Positions 11,756 to 22,694 of a stretch of DNA of 64,000 nucleotides are shown here, in pieces (within the stretch, counting starts at the first letter, position 1; each line of letters begins with the position of its first letter). Location of the stretch: positions 226,910,268 to 226,974,267 of the forward strand of contig JAHLJT010000631.1 in NCBI GenBank assembly GCA_031308135.1. The letters run 5' to 3'. This stretch comes from Acheta domesticus (lineage: Eukaryota > Arthropoda > Insecta > Orthoptera > Gryllidae). A model generated the notes under the pieces. The model saw only the letters and a program-made list of their open reading frames with translations. It searched no databases and had not been told where the DNA came from. The position numbers and the translations under genes were made by a program.

Positions 11756-11966
11756 TTTATGCACGTGTTACGTTCAACGTTTTTTCGTTTCCATTCAAGA
11801 ATAATTTATTTTTTTAAACTCTAATACATACGTTACGTGCATGTGTATGACACTTCATACACATACATCGATGAATACGTTTGATGACGTATTGCTTCTA
11901 AACAATGCCAATTCTAGTGGGCCATGCTTTGTTTACGTACGATCAGTATAGTGACTTATATTGAAA

Positions 11967-12152
11967 ATGGAAACCATTGAAAGTATTCCTGAAGAGAGAT
12001 TGCAAGAAGCGGACGAAGCGATGAATAATTTACTTCCGAATAAAAGTAAGGAAGTATATGAAAGGGAATACAACTTATACAAGTTGTGGAAAGCAGAAAA
12101 AAAAGTCACTTCCGACTCGGAAAAAGTGTTGATGGCTTATTTTTTAGAACGG
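11967..12152 (+). CDS. Crypton-like tyrosine recombinase, exon 1
   Basis: ATG at 11967 (METIESIPEERLQEADEAM) opens a 62-codon exon ending ...AYFLER at donor CGG|GTAAATAC (GT 12153-12154), phase 0. It encodes the N-terminal helical region, including YEREYNLYKLWK, which resembles the core-binding (SAM-like) part of tyrosine recombinases. The decayed copy near 46.95-47.11 kb carries the related YEREYLKFRK. The start was chosen as the first ATG after an AT-rich leader; an upstream in-frame TTG is not a likely eukaryotic start. Confidence 0.8.
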
Positions 12153-12258
12153 GTAAATACAATTGACGTTTATGTTTTTTATTTGTAATATGCTAAGATA
12201 ATTTTTTGTCATGAAATACATTTAATTTACTTATGTCAAATATTTTATGATACAACAG

Positions 12259-12477
12259 TCAGCTAGCGTCAAACCCTCCTGCTTATGGCCATACTTATCC
12301 ATGTTGAAGATGTTGCGTGTCAAAGAAAACATAGACATTTCGAATTACAAAAATTTAATTGATTTTGTAAAATCAAAAAATAAAGGAATTGTGCCGAAAA
12401 AATCAAATGTATTCAGCAAAGACGAAATTAATAGATTTCTCACGGAGGCATCAGATACGAAATACCTTCTTATGAAG
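12259..12477 (+). CDS. Crypton-like tyrosine recombinase, exon 2
   Basis: Acceptor TACAACAG|TCA (AG 12257-12258), donor ATGAAG|GTAAGT (GT 12478-12479), 73 codons, phase 0 at both ends. Begins SASVKPSCLWPYLSMLKMLR and ends DEINRFLTEASDTKYLLMK. This covers the rest of the core-binding domain and the lead into the catalytic domain. The same exon is recognisable in the broken copy at 47190-47290 and 51550-51655, including the intron position after the LLM block, so the gene structure predates the divergence of the two copies. Confidence 0.8.
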
Positions 12478-12566
12478 GTAAGTGTAGTAAATGAAAGTAT
12501 GATGTCTTTAAAATGTTACTAATAGCATACAATAGACTAAAAATAAAATTTTGTTAATGTATTTAG

Positions 12567-13280
12567 GTTGTTGCGATATTTGGTGTCTGTGGTGCCTGCA
12601 GACGTGATGAATTAAACAACTTGTGTGTGGACGACGTTAAAGAAGAAGGAAGTGTACTGCTTGTAAATTTAGAAAAAAACAAAACAAATATTGTGAGAAA
12701 ATTCACAATCATTAATGAGACAGGTTCTGTTAATTATGTTGAAAAATGTCAACAGTATTTTTCACTTCGCCCCAAACAAGTAAAACATAGAAAATTATTT
12801 GTATTTTATAATAATGGACGGTGCAGCTTTCAACCAGTAGGTATAAATACTTTTGGAAGAATCCCAAAGGAGATAGCTTTATTCTTAAACATTCCCGATA
12901 CAAATTTATTTACTGGGCATTGTTTTAGAAGAACATCTGCTACTTTTCTGGCTGATAGTGGAGCTGACATTTTAACGATGAAACGACACGGTGGATGGCG
13001 TTCTTCTTCTGTAGCAGAAAGTTACATTGAAGATTCCATACAAAATAAAATAAAAATTGCAAAGCGTATAGGTGAAAGATCAGATTTGTCATTAACTACG
13101 ATGCCCACTGCCTCAACATCACACACAGCTTTACCTGGGACAAGTCACGTTGGTGAAGTACATATTTCTGCAAATTATGAAGCGTTGTCTGGATCAGGAT
13201 CATCGGTGCCAAATGTGGGTGGGGTACTTTTTAAGAATTTAACAAATTGTACCATAAATATCAATATGACTAAGGAGTAA
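12567..13280 (+). CDS. Crypton-like tyrosine recombinase, exon 3 (catalytic domain)
   Basis: Acceptor TATTTAG|GTT, 238 codons to TAA 13278-13280; joined with exons 1-2 the product is 372 residues with no stop or frameshift. It carries the tyrosine recombinase signature: first Arg in ACRRDELNNL (R-x-x-E-L form), then HCFRRTSATFLADSGAD (H-x-x-R), MKRHGGWRS (second H and W) and the nucleophile Tyr in ESYIEDS. These Arg-His-Arg-His/Trp-Tyr residues cut and rejoin DNA through a 3'-phosphotyrosine link. A serine/threonine-rich tail (TTMPTASTSHTALPGTSH) follows and may be non-catalytic. The type is close to CryptonI / DUF3504-like proteins by motif; subfamily needs phylogeny. The absence of lesions in a window full of dead transposons is notable. 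Confidence 0.85.
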   Translation, partial: VVAIFGVCGACRRDELNNLCVDDVKEEGSVLLVNLEKNKTNIVRKFTIINETGSVNYVEKCQQYFSLRPKQVKHRKLFVFYNNGRCSFQPVGINTFGRIPKEIALFLNIPDTNLFTGHCFRRTSATFLADSGADILTMKRHGGWRSSSVAESYIEDSIQNKIKIAKRIGERSDLSLTTMPTASTSHTALPGTSHVGEVHISANYEALSGSGSSVPNVGGVLFKNLTNCTININMTKE

Positions 13281-13599
13281 TTTTTATAATTTTGTTTTAT
13301 TCGCTCACGTATAAGGTTGTTGACATTTTTGTTTATTTCACGGCCGGCTGCAAATAGCTTGGCCATGTGTGTTTATAGTATCATAATTAAACGATTTGGA
13401 TCTTTTTGTGAGTTCTGATTGGTGGTTGTAGAATCTTAATTGCACGGTAGACTTTTAATTCCACGCGTTCCATTAACATGGAGATAATTAACGATTTTTC
13501 ATGCAATAAATGAGCATAATTAGTTAACTAAACAAAAAATGTAATTAGTGAAATTTATACAATTTCTAAAAAATATTATTTTTCAAAACCCGCACTATT

Positions 13600-13830
13600 T
13601 TTTTATTATAGTTTCTCCTCCTGTGAAAGAACCTACGATAAATAAATAAACCAGTAATGCTACAGAATGCCACAGACTTTCTCGCACTAGTTTGCTAATC
13701 TTTTTAGTCATGACTAGCTTTTGTGTCATGCCTTATTCACTTCCCAGCTGCCATCTTTTGCCGCCCAAATGACATTTTTCACATTTCCTCAACTTTTCGG
13801 CTCCCTAAGGCTAGAACTGAAACAATCATG
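13600..13830 (-). repeat. Dispersed repeat family A, terminal part
   Basis: AGTAATGCTACAGAATGCCA followed by GACTTTCTCGCACTAG and CAGCTGCCATCTTTTGCC matches the outer end of family A seen at 60515-60710 and, inverted, at 17560-17745 and 28830-29035. Confidence 0.65.
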
Positions 13831-13854
13831 TGTTCACTGTTATAGAAGTGTACA

Positions 13855-14080
13855 GCCCGTGTCCGGCCCAGATGGTCGAGGTCGTTAAATGGTGTGTGCG
13901 GATTCAGCGCTTTGTGGCATCAGGAAACGGATTCGAATCCCGCGCACTGATAAATGTGTTGTTGCAGAAAATTATTAAGAATTCGAGTAACTTTATTGAA
14001 AATAATTTGAGGAACTTCTACCTACAAATACAATCAATGCACATAAAAATAGGAAGTGTTTGTATTTGATTTCCGAATTT
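13855..14080 (+). repeat. tRNA-derived SINE-like fragment
   Basis: Pol III-like promoter words: an A-box-like GGCCCAGATGGTCGAGG near 13863 and a B-box-like GGATTCGAATCCC near 13928. The intervening sequence does not fold as a canonical tRNA, so it is a SINE head or tRNA relic rather than a tRNA gene. Confidence 0.5.
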
Positions 14081-15660
14081 GCAACTTTTAAACATTTTTT
14101 CAACTCTCTTATTCGATTTCTAAAACGTAAGTTACATGAAACCAAATGTCTATTTATCCATTTGCATGAAACGTTTTAACTAAGTACTACTTAATCTATC
14201 AACATGAAATTTGTGTTTGTTACCAACCTAGTTTTTATTTTACCTTGATATTTTTTAATGTTCCGTTTCTTATTACTTTCGCTCTTACAAAGGTTGTTGC
14301 CATACGGTGCATCTGGGGCGTAGTGGTACGGGTGTCGCCACGTTAACCCTGATGATATGATTCAGGTGTGGGAGCGGAAATAAATTTTTGCTGACTGAAA
14401 ATAGTTTTGTAAGTTTATCTAATAGTATAATATCGCGGAGCAGTTATAATAATGCCAGAAAGTGGGCTTTTTAGCATCTAATTGTTTTAATGTCAGTGTA
14501 AATATTGCCTGTCTCGGATCTGGCTGTTCTAACGATGCGATTTTCATTTTTAGTAGGGGTAGATTTTGATGACCTAAAACATTGCCAAAAATGTTCAATA
14601 AAATGTTCTTAAAATGTTTTGAAAATGCCCTAAAAACAAATAAAACTATTCAAACCTTTATCAAAACCACTTCAAATAAACAACTGAAGCTGTTGGATAT
14701 GTTACTGATGTAATTGAGGCGTGAGGGTTAAGTAATTCAGCTGGCAAAATTTGGATTTGGATTGTTCTTTACAAGAAACCTTTTACCTTTATTTATCGTG
14801 AAATCGGCCAAACTAACAATACCGATAGGCATCACAGAAACCTTAGATAACATAGTACTCACAACGGTTGACATTACAATAAACGAGAGAAGAAATCTCA
14901 TACACAGCTTCTTAGAATTTTTGAAGAATTTTTAGGCTTCTTAGGAGATCTGAGGTGCATCTCGTAGAGTTTGAAGCAAGTATCAGTAAAATGATATTAA
15001 AATCTATGAAAAAATGCAATAAAAACGACGTAAAAAGGCAAAAAAAATATAAATAAAAATGGGTCATACCCTTTCGTCATACCATAAAATTAATTTCTAT
15101 ACTAAACGGCATTACTGTAAAGTGAAAAGAGAAAACATTTCATTAAAATCCGCCCCCTAGTTATTAGTGACCGTGGTGAGATGTGCATTGGTGGTAGTGG
15201 CCCATCTCCGTGTCTCGGTTGCATCTTTTCCGCGCTGTACGGGAGAACCTCAGAGCACACGTGCGGTTTTGGCACTCTTAGGAATGGGGCGAGTCGAGCC
15301 ACACTTGACCCGATCTTCTTTTGCTGCATCTGCTAATTCTATGTAAGCTTGTGATCAAACTTGATGCCTAACTACGCGATTGTTTACATCGGAATGTTGT
15401 GTTTCTGTGTACCTTTCCTGCTGTACTATGGTGCAGTATAGCAGAAAAGCGCCACGTTCGGCATCACTGTCGCCATAAGACACCGTACTTCATTCTTAAA
15501 CTCGGGCGCAGCATAGCTGGCTTCGTGTGGAGGACTTGCATTGCGCTCGCTTGCAGCTTGTTCTGGGGACACGTAGTGAACGCCCATCGAATTGCGACTG
15601 AACCCGTAATTTCAGTGAGGCTCCGCAGAATACAAAATATCGATTCTTTGACGGGCAATT
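14081..15660. other. AT-rich spacer with possible SINE head near 14290-14390
   Basis: Only a weak A-box-like GGGGCGTAGTGGTACGGGT (about 14313) was noted. Otherwise no gene, repeat or structure was recognised. Confidence 0.35.
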
Positions 15661-15900
15661 CTCGAACCTCTAAAGTACATGGAGTCATCGAGGTTGCGGC
15701 GAGTAGCTCTCTGTTCTGATTCAGCTCTTTTCAAGCTGTCTCCCGTTCTTCCTCAGACTACCTGTCGAAATCAGTTCAAAACCTAAATCTTCGTCTTGTG
15801 TCTCGCCACTAGGATTTGGTTCTCAGTTGTGTCCTAGGCCATGTGGAAATTTCGGGAAATGAGCTGACTGACCTGGCGGCTGTATATCTGTCGTTGTATA
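15660..15900 (+). pseudogene. LINE RNase H remnant
   Basis: A plus-strand frame gives LGHVEISGNELTDLAAVY near 15835-15893, matching the W-V-P-G-H-x-x-I-x-G-N-E-x-A-D-x-A block of LINE-encoded RNase H. Upstream words resembling SDYLSKSVQNLNL fit the same domain. It is frameshifted and short. Confidence 0.5.
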
Positions 15901-15928
15901 TACAGTAGCCTTGAATCCTAAAAACGTC

Positions 15929-16430
15929 TTAGGTAAAATGAGTTTCGGAGATCCATGCTATGTCTACGGAGTGGGAATTTATAAAATAATTGAGTTTGAG
16001 GCTTTTTTGTACATTCCACGGCTGTTCTGATTGAGATATCTTGCTGATTTGAGGAGTGACATTATTTACATTTGCGAAAAGCGAAACTATGATATTTTGA
16101 ATTTTACTTAAGACTATAGGATTAGTGAGTGCAAAAAACATTATTGATATGGGTGTTAACCGATTGGATGATATTGTTAATTAAAGGAGTATTTGGTTCA
16201 GGGATGAGTGGTTGGGATGGGCGAGTTTGTTGGTTTCTAAAATGTGCGTAAGAGGTTGAAGGTGAAGGTGAGGGACAAAAATGAGATATTTGGTTAGTGC
16301 TTGCTAAATAAGGAATTGTTTTTCCATTGTTGGGAAGAGCCTGCAACGACAAATTATTATTTATTGGACTTTCATTAGATATATTCCAACTTTTTGTTTT
16401 AGATGCTAGAACTTTGGTGTAATACGTACC
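15929..16430 (-). pseudogene. Jockey-like LINE fragment, ORF1/ORF2 junction
   Basis: On the minus strand a proline/asparagine-rich ORF1 tail (TPLINNIIQSVNTHINN) is followed within 150 bp by the endonuclease start WNVQKSLKLNYFINSHSVDI and AWISETHFT. The same arrangement occurs in the Jockey element at 56.1-56.5 kb (IIPTIVSQVVSAIIP then ILNWDANGL...CVTETHL). It is cut off at 15929 and frameshifted. Confidence 0.6.
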
Positions 16431-16499
16431 AAGTGATGAACTGACGTCTGCTTGTTGGTTCCCTTTGCAATTAACACAGAACGGAACAGAGTTTATGCT

Positions 16500-16740
16500 G
16501 TGTACACAGCCGTTTGGAAGTGGCGCGCGCGCGCGGGCAGGCGTGCACTCTATTCCAAATCAACGGAGCAACAGAGTGACAGCGGCGCCAGCGAACCAGC
16601 GAGCCAGGAGCGCGAGTCTGCGCTCTAGGCGCCGGCAGGCTTATAACGGACGGCCCGGCTCCGGGGCAGGCAGAGTGTAATAGCTGAGTGAGCCTCGCGA
16701 CTAGACTGTGGTGATAGTGACTTTTACGCCGACGAAATGC
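16500..16740. other. CpG-rich island of unknown identity
   Basis: Sharp rise in GC and CpG (for example GGCGCGCGCGCGCGGGCAGG near 16519) inside AT-rich DNA, with TATAACGG near 16641. It could be a promoter/5' exon or the 5' UTR of a retroelement. No coding motif supports either. Confidence 0.35.
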
Positions 16741-17150
16741 TGCTAGGGTAATCTTCAGGTGGTTTGGTGGACTGGCTTCGGACTTGGTACATCTTCAGGC
16801 GTTTTTGGTAAACACGGCTACGACTTTGGACTTTCCTTTTGGACTACGGAACATTGTACGGGCAAAAAAGTACGATATATATTTTGGTAGTGTGAATAAG
16901 TGAGACTCTGCCTCTTTTTCATATATTCCAGTTTATACTTTTGCAGCTAGCCGAAATGTGTTTAACAGCACAATGCGCACGTTACTTTTCTGTTGCAGCT
17001 GTTTTTGCTGACTGAAATCTAGACAACGCATACACTGTAGGGGTCTGTGTATATTCTTGTCTATGTATATTCTTTTTCCTCCCTTCACTTTTAAATAGCA
17101 TAAAGTATTTATTTGAAGGATATTTTCAACTGGATGGAAGCCAGTGAATT
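16741..17150. other. Spacer, nothing recognised
   Basis: No ORF with motifs and no clear repeat match within the window. Confidence 0.4.
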
Positions 17151-17745
17151 CTATAGCAATTACACATATTGGTGAACGATCTTTAGAAGTCTTTTTTCAC
17201 TTACTCAAATATTAATTTTGATTCCGAATAAATTTCTTTTCCTGAGATTTCAGTATGCACATTTTTTTAATCACAGAAAATTGTTTGTTGCTAAGGTGGG
17301 CATAAGCCTTTTTTGAAGGATCTCTCACTCCTTTAATATGCACAATTTCATCAATTTGTAAACAGTATTGTATTTGTGAGTTTAAGTGCTTTAAATGGCT
17401 TGAATTGAAGTTTCTAGAAAACTCAAAAATTTTCTGCGAAAAAGAGGAAGAGCGTTTGAGCGCTACTGGAAATTTCGAATTCCGTTCAAACGCCGTTTTT
17501 TAAAGAGACTCCAAATGTTTCAAAGAAAAATGCCATTTAGAACAAGGTTCTTTAATATTCTTAAAATAATATGTCCGTTTTACTATTAGGAAACCGAAAT
17601 ATTAAGAAAATGTCAAAAAATGTACTTTTGGCGTTGATATAATAATGGCAGCTGACAAGAGTATGTGGTAAGTCGGCATAGCTAGCAGAGATTAAAGGAA
17701 TTAGAAAACTAATACGGGAAAGTCTGTGCAGCACCACTAATTTGT
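17150..17745 (+). repeat. Dispersed repeat family A, right-hand part
   Basis: Ends ACTAATACGGGAAAGTCTGT then GCACCACTAAT, matching 28980-29030. Upstream words TTAAAATAATATGTCCGTTT and ATGGCAGCTGACAAGAGTATG match 28840-28950. Confidence 0.65.
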
Positions 17746-18239
17746 TTTTTTAAGAAAAAGCTGAATATATAATTTTATTTGAGAGATAACATTATTTTGT
17801 ATGTTTCTTAGCCCCTTTACAGCCATCTCTATGTTTATTATAAATGTTGCGTGTTCGTTTTATCGTCTTGACCTTTTGTTATCCACTTGTATATTTTATG
17901 CGGAATTTGTAGGCTATGTACACGCCATTAATCAGCAGGTAAGTTGCATTTGCAACATTTCTTTTATTAAATCTACTTAATCAAGAAATACTTTGACCCG
18001 CACGCCAATGATCTCAGTAGTTGAAGCGCCCCCTAAACCGTAATCAATAAACATTTATTTACTCGGGGGAGCTGCAGCACATCGTTGCTTTCCGGATTCC
18101 TCGTTTGTCGGCGATGATAGAAGCAACGGGATTGGCCGCATGAGGACGGGTGATTGTCGCGAATGGAAATGAGTATGGATTTGGGAAGGAAAGATAGCGC
18201 GAGAGTCCGGATCCCATATTCCAGGATGCTACTCTGCAT

Positions 18240-18435
18240 TTGCCTAGATGTTATTTGGGAAGCTACCGATGAAAGGTCGTCCTACTCGATTCCGACAAGC
18301 GCCACAATCTCACAGAACACGTGAAGTAAATTTTTGGCACCAAGCCGGAATCGAATATGTGGACTCCCAGTCACTAGTGCGCTCAACTCTCAATGCTTTC
18401 GCCGGTGTTTGGTATCACATTGGGAAATGAATTCT
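18240..18435 (-). repeat. tRNA-derived SINE-like fragment
   Basis: The minus strand carries the B-box-like ATTCGATTCCGGCTTGG (from 18341-18357) downstream of an A-box-like TGGGAGTCCACAT region. Not a foldable tRNA gene. Confidence 0.45.
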
Positions 18436-19915
18436 TCTTTTTGGTCGTATAGTGAAAGCTGGTTTCTTTCATTCATAGTTTTGCAGAGGTCATTTACCTC
18501 TCACACACTCAACTGACTCCTTATTTTTTATTCTACTTTCAGAGGAACCGTATGTTTACTACATCAGATTGTTTTATATAATTGGTTTATAATTTAAAGA
18601 TACGTACTTAAGCTAATCATAAATTTAAGTTTTATTTTCGTATTACTACGTACCTGTTACTGCAAGTCCCTCAAGAACAATTGCTAATTTGTGATAAAAT
18701 AATGTAAAGGAAATAAAGGAAGAGTAAGGAGAATTTGATGATAAATAGCTGAAAAGATAAAATCAGGAACAAATTAAATAAGCTTATAATTCAATAACAG
18801 CTGCCATAGACATTACATGAGGAACACATTTTTTCTGAGAAAACATTTCAAGTAAGGCATCGTACCTTCTAAGTGGTTTTAAATATAAAAATATTATTGA
18901 TTAATAATTGGATATAGAAGTTCCTGAAACTGATTTAATTTTCAAGGAAGGTTTTGATCAACATATTCTAATGAATTGTGTTTGTCATGAAACGAAAAAT
19001 TAATGCATTAAATGTATGCTGGGCAGTATTCATTCATATATCAAAAAAATTATATGACTAATTTGCGCAACAGATGAATCCATAAGAATATAATCTTTTT
19101 AATTTGACTGCAATAAAAAAACAGGTTCATAATTTTCCTATTATGGGTTTTTTAAAGTGTTGTAATAACTTTTTTTTACATTCCTTTTTGGAGTCTTAAA
19201 AAATGAACTTCATAACCCTAGATGATTTCTGTCATTGGCATTAATGGGTTTCTCCCAGGAACGGATAGGTTTATAATTACTTTTTCTTTGAGGTGACGTC
19301 CTTCATTAGAAGTAATTTTTTTCTGGTTTTCCTACAACTGGGCGGAAATGGCAAATGTTTTCTTGTAGTCATTCTTTATATATCTTCAAGTTAAATTTTT
19401 TTCTTCTTCATGAATTGTTGAGGTCAAAATAGTAATATGAAAATAAATAAAACCTTATAGATTACTCCCCAAAACTCTGTCACTCTGTTGACCCAGGACT
19501 GATTTTCTTATCATGACGCAACCTGATACTAATGTAGTTGGTGGAGTAACAGTTGGAATGACTTATACCTGAGCAATCCGATTTGACAGGCAGAAAAGGC
19601 AATAGAAAAGAAACCAACAATCTTGAGCGTGTAATTTGTGACACGCTCTAGGAGCCGACCTCAAGACGTTGAGTTATAAAAAGAAACGTGAGTGTGGAAG
19701 GCGACTGGGAAGCGAGCAGGAACAGCGGGGTGCACGACGGCGAGTACAGCATGTCCATTGGCGACGTTCTTCGCATTACCGTTTATTGTTGCAGGGATTG
19801 CACTGGACCCAGTGACTCATAAGGTGTACGTACCAAGGTAGTTGAAGAAACAAATTACTCAAGAGCTTAATGCTTTGTAATGTGCAATAATGCATCGTAA
19901 TAATACCATTCCCAT
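18436..19915. other. AT-rich spacer
   Basis: No gene seen. A GTTATAAAAAG word near 19672 precedes a GC-richer stretch but gives no supported transcript. Confidence 0.4.
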
Positions 19916-19919
19916 TGTC

Positions 19920-21775
19920 TATCTTAATGGCTGCAGTTGTTCAACGGGGACAAGCCCCTTGATCCCTCTTAGCTAATCCAACGTGAAACAACAGTTCCCT
20001 GCCGAAGATATCCCACTGTCGTATCTCATATTACCCCACTGGCGGAATAAGACCTTGGTCTCATATAAAAAGCCGTCGATGCCACGTCAGTGATGCCAAG
20101 GGGGAAGTGAGAGAAGACGGGTGATGCCCGTACACCCCCTGAGTTTCTAGTCCGGATGGCCCAAAGTGCACCTACCCTCAAAGAATTCGATCTCCATGGG
20201 CTGTTCCAAGAGGAACCCTTCATCTCTTATCGGCTCAGTCACCGAGAATCAACACTTCCTTCCCGAGAAAAATATGAACCCACTGTTATTGCTCATATTT
20301 AAGGGTGGTATGAACAGGTAAAACAACAGTTGCAGTGAAACTTTGGGTGAAATAACAGTTGCCTTCTGCGAAAAATACCATTCCCCTCGAAGTGATCACT
20401 CCTCCCCAATCGTCAACAACAGTTCTCTCCCGCGAAGAATACATGCCCCCCCTGGGCGTCCCAAGCTAAGCAGCCGAGAACTCTTCCACTCTTCGCAAAT
20501 AATACGATCCCTCTGGGGAGCTAGAAGACGACCGTACCCCTCACCCCCTCGCATCATAGCCGAAGAACAACTCTTGCCATAGAAAGATGTTTTACTGCCC
20601 TGGAGTGTCCAAGCCGATTGTACCCTTCGCCGACGCTAAGAAACGCTTCCCTCTCGATGAAAATTCAATCTCCCAGGGGCTCAACAATCCGACTGTTCTC
20701 TTCGTTCAATTTTCGCTAGGCAGCCGAGAAACGAACAATCCCTACAACGAAAAATACAATTCCCCTGGGGTGGCGCAAACAGACTGTGTCACAAACCTAC
20801 TGAACCCCTCACAGCGCAGCCGCCGATAAACAACCCTCTCCTGAGAACGATGTTTTACCTCCTGGGGTGGTTCAAAACGAATGTACCCCTCGCTGCCACT
20901 CCTTCAAGTCGTTAAGAAAAAACACTTCTCTCCCGCGAAGAATACTACTCGTCTGGGGTGCCACACGCCGACTGTCCTCTTCGTCCCGTCTTCGCTAAGC
21001 AGCCGAAAATGAATGTTCACTCGTACGAAGAATACAATTCCCCTGGGCTGCCAAATGCCTCACCGCCAGTCCCCAAAGTCATGAAGAAACAACCGTTGTC
21101 TTCAGCGAAGAATTCAACCCTTCTCGGTGTCTCAACCAGTGTACTTTTCGCCCCCTTTCCGATAAGCAGCCGAGAACGCATCCCTCTCGCAAACAAATAC
21201 GATTCCTTTGAGTGCCAGAAGCCGGCTCTGCCCCACGCCTCTCACAGCTTAGCCTCCGAAGACCAACAATCCTCTCCCGACAAGTACGTTTTACCCTCTG
21301 GGGTGATCCAAGCTGACAGCACCACTCACCGCCTGTCTCTAAAGTCACCAAGCAACAACACTTCCTCCTGGGTGCCATAAAGCGACTGTACCCTCCCCCA
21401 GCTCAGCCGCCGAAGATCAACCCTCTCCTCAGAAGGATGTTTGGGCCCCTGGGGTGGTTCATGTGGACTGTACCCCTCACCGCTACTCGCCAAGTCGCCA
21501 CTAAACAAAACAAATCCCCCTGGGGTGCCGCAAACCGATTGAACCCCTCTTGACGACTTGAGGGAGTGCCAGCGAGGGGTACAGTCGTCTTGAACCACCT
21601 GAGGGGGTAAAACATTCTCAGGAGACGGTTGTTTGTCGGCGGCTGACCTGTGAAGGGTTCAATCGGTTTGTGGCGCCCCAGGGGATTTGTTTTCTTGGGG
21701 ATTCTTTTCTCCCGCAAAGAACACTTCTTCTCTGGAGTGCCACAAGCCGCCCGTACTCTTTCGTCCCGCCTCCGC
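19920..21775. repeat. Degenerate tandem satellite, about 90-120 bp units, with an inverted block
   Basis: At least a dozen diverged units share the order GCAGCCGAGAAC - CTCTCCCGCGAAGAATAC - CCCCTGGGGTG - CCGACTGTACCCCTC. Two unit sub-types alternate (GAAGAATACAAT versus GAAGGATGTTTTA versions). Around 21550-21665 the units run in the opposite orientation (GAGGGGTACAGTCGTC, CACCTGAGGGGGTAAAAC), then revert. Long open frames here come from the repeat and are not genes. Confidence 0.75.
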
Positions 21776-21960
21776 ACAACAACCGTCCTCCCTCTCGCGC
21801 GCAAAGCACAACAACCGTCCTCCCTCTCGCGCAAAGCACAACAACCGTCCTCCCTCTCGCGCGCAAAGCACAACAACCGTCCTCCCTCTCGCGCAAAGCA
21901 CAACAACCGTCCTCCCTCTCGCGCAAAGCACAACAACCGTCTTCCACTCTGGCGCAAAGC
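21776..21960. repeat. Tandem array, 30-bp unit, about six copies
   Basis: Unit ACAACCGTCCTCCCTCTCGC plus GCAAAGCACA; some units carry an extra GC. It begins 40 bp 3' of the synaptotagmin stop codon on the gene's strand, so it may lie in the 3' UTR. Confidence 0.92.
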
Positions 21961-21999
21961 ACCGGCGCGGCGCCTTCCGCCCGCCCGCCCGCCCGCTGG

Positions 22000-22382
22000 T
22001 CACTTGATGGGGTGCCAGGCAGAGTGCACGGAGCGCGGGCTCTGCATGACGGCCAGCCAGTGGTGGCGCGCGTGGCGGGAGCCCACGCCGCGACCGAGCG
22101 CCACCTTGCCCAGGCAGCGGTCGCGCGCCGGCGGCGCTGCGGCGGCGGCGGCGGCGGCCGGCGTCGCGCCCTTGCCCTCGGCGGGGACGGGGGGTGTGGG
22201 GGCGGGCGCGCGCGAGCACAGCAGCACGAGGAAGACGGCCGTCTCCAGCTGCGCCGCGCTCAGGTCGAAGGTGAGCGTCTCGTTGAACTCCGGCGCGTCG
22301 CAGCCCGGCCGCGGCGTCGTCTTCTTGCGGCGCACCGACCGCCCCGTCGACCCGTGCAGCTGGATCACGCGCACGTACGGCT
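22000..22382 (-). CDS. Synaptotagmin-family protein, last exon (C2B domain to stop)
   Basis: Acceptor GGTTGCAG|AG (AG at 22383-22384 on the minus strand), phase 1 entry that completes Gln in LADF-Q-PYVRV, stop TGA at 22000-22002. Encodes QPYVRVIQLHG, RRKKTTPRPG, EFNETLTFDLSAAQLE, LGKVALGRG and a terminal WLAVMQSP...AWHPIK. This is the C2B pattern of synaptotagmins: polybasic K-K-T strand, FNE-x-x-x-F, and the C-terminal W-H motif that helps vesicle docking. A low-complexity Ala/Pro insert replaces loop residues near the middle, and the usual loop-1 D-P-Y is Q-P-Y. Ca2+ binding therefore looks weak or absent, as in Syt12/13-like members. GC-rich, unlike the surrounding DNA. Confidence 0.85.
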
Positions 22383-22694
22383 CTGCAACCCCCACCAGCA
22401 ACACGCGTGCGCACTCGCTTTGCAGTCATTTATTAGTAAGCTGCGGATTGTTGCCTGTTTGCCGGTTGCCATCAGTTAAAAATGCAGTATTTTAGGTTAC
22501 GTATTCATTTTGAGGCATTGTATGTACTTGACGCAAGATCCCGTGAACGGGCAAAGGCCTTCCGGCGACGTCCCCTGCCTCGCGGTCGTGAGTTATGGGG
22601 GCACGTAGACACCCCCACGCCGTATTTCGGTCTTCTCAACCTAAGAAATAAATTTTCTCATCGTCACACAGCAACATATACTGGGACATTGCAA

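Larger units (their letters stand above)
11620..13560 (+). mobile_element. Crypton-like tyrosine-recombinase element, copy 1 (apparently intact gene)
   Basis: A three-exon tyrosine recombinase gene (11967-13280) preceded by a large stem-loop (11666-11755). It is bracketed by related AT-rich words: TAATTAGTGTGAATTATA at 11623 and TAATTAGTGAAATTTATA at 13542. Eukaryotic Cryptons encode only a tyrosine recombinase, lack TIRs and insert by site-specific recombination, so direct rather than inverted repeats are expected. A second, decayed copy at 46.6-52.7 kb has the same hairpin, gene order and intron position. Element limits are provisional. The alternative is a domesticated gene derived from such an element. 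Confidence 0.7.

Noticed and set aside
11620..13560. DIRS-type retrotransposon
   Set aside because: No reverse transcriptase, RNase H or methyltransferase is present near the tyrosine recombinase in either copy.
21776..21960. CRISPR-like array of 30-bp repeats
   Set aside because: Repeats are directly contiguous with no spacers, in a eukaryotic gene flank.
21650..22495. 281- and 269-codon plus-strand frames across 21.65-22.5 kb
   Set aside because: Antisense of the synaptotagmin last exon and the 30-bp array; no motif.
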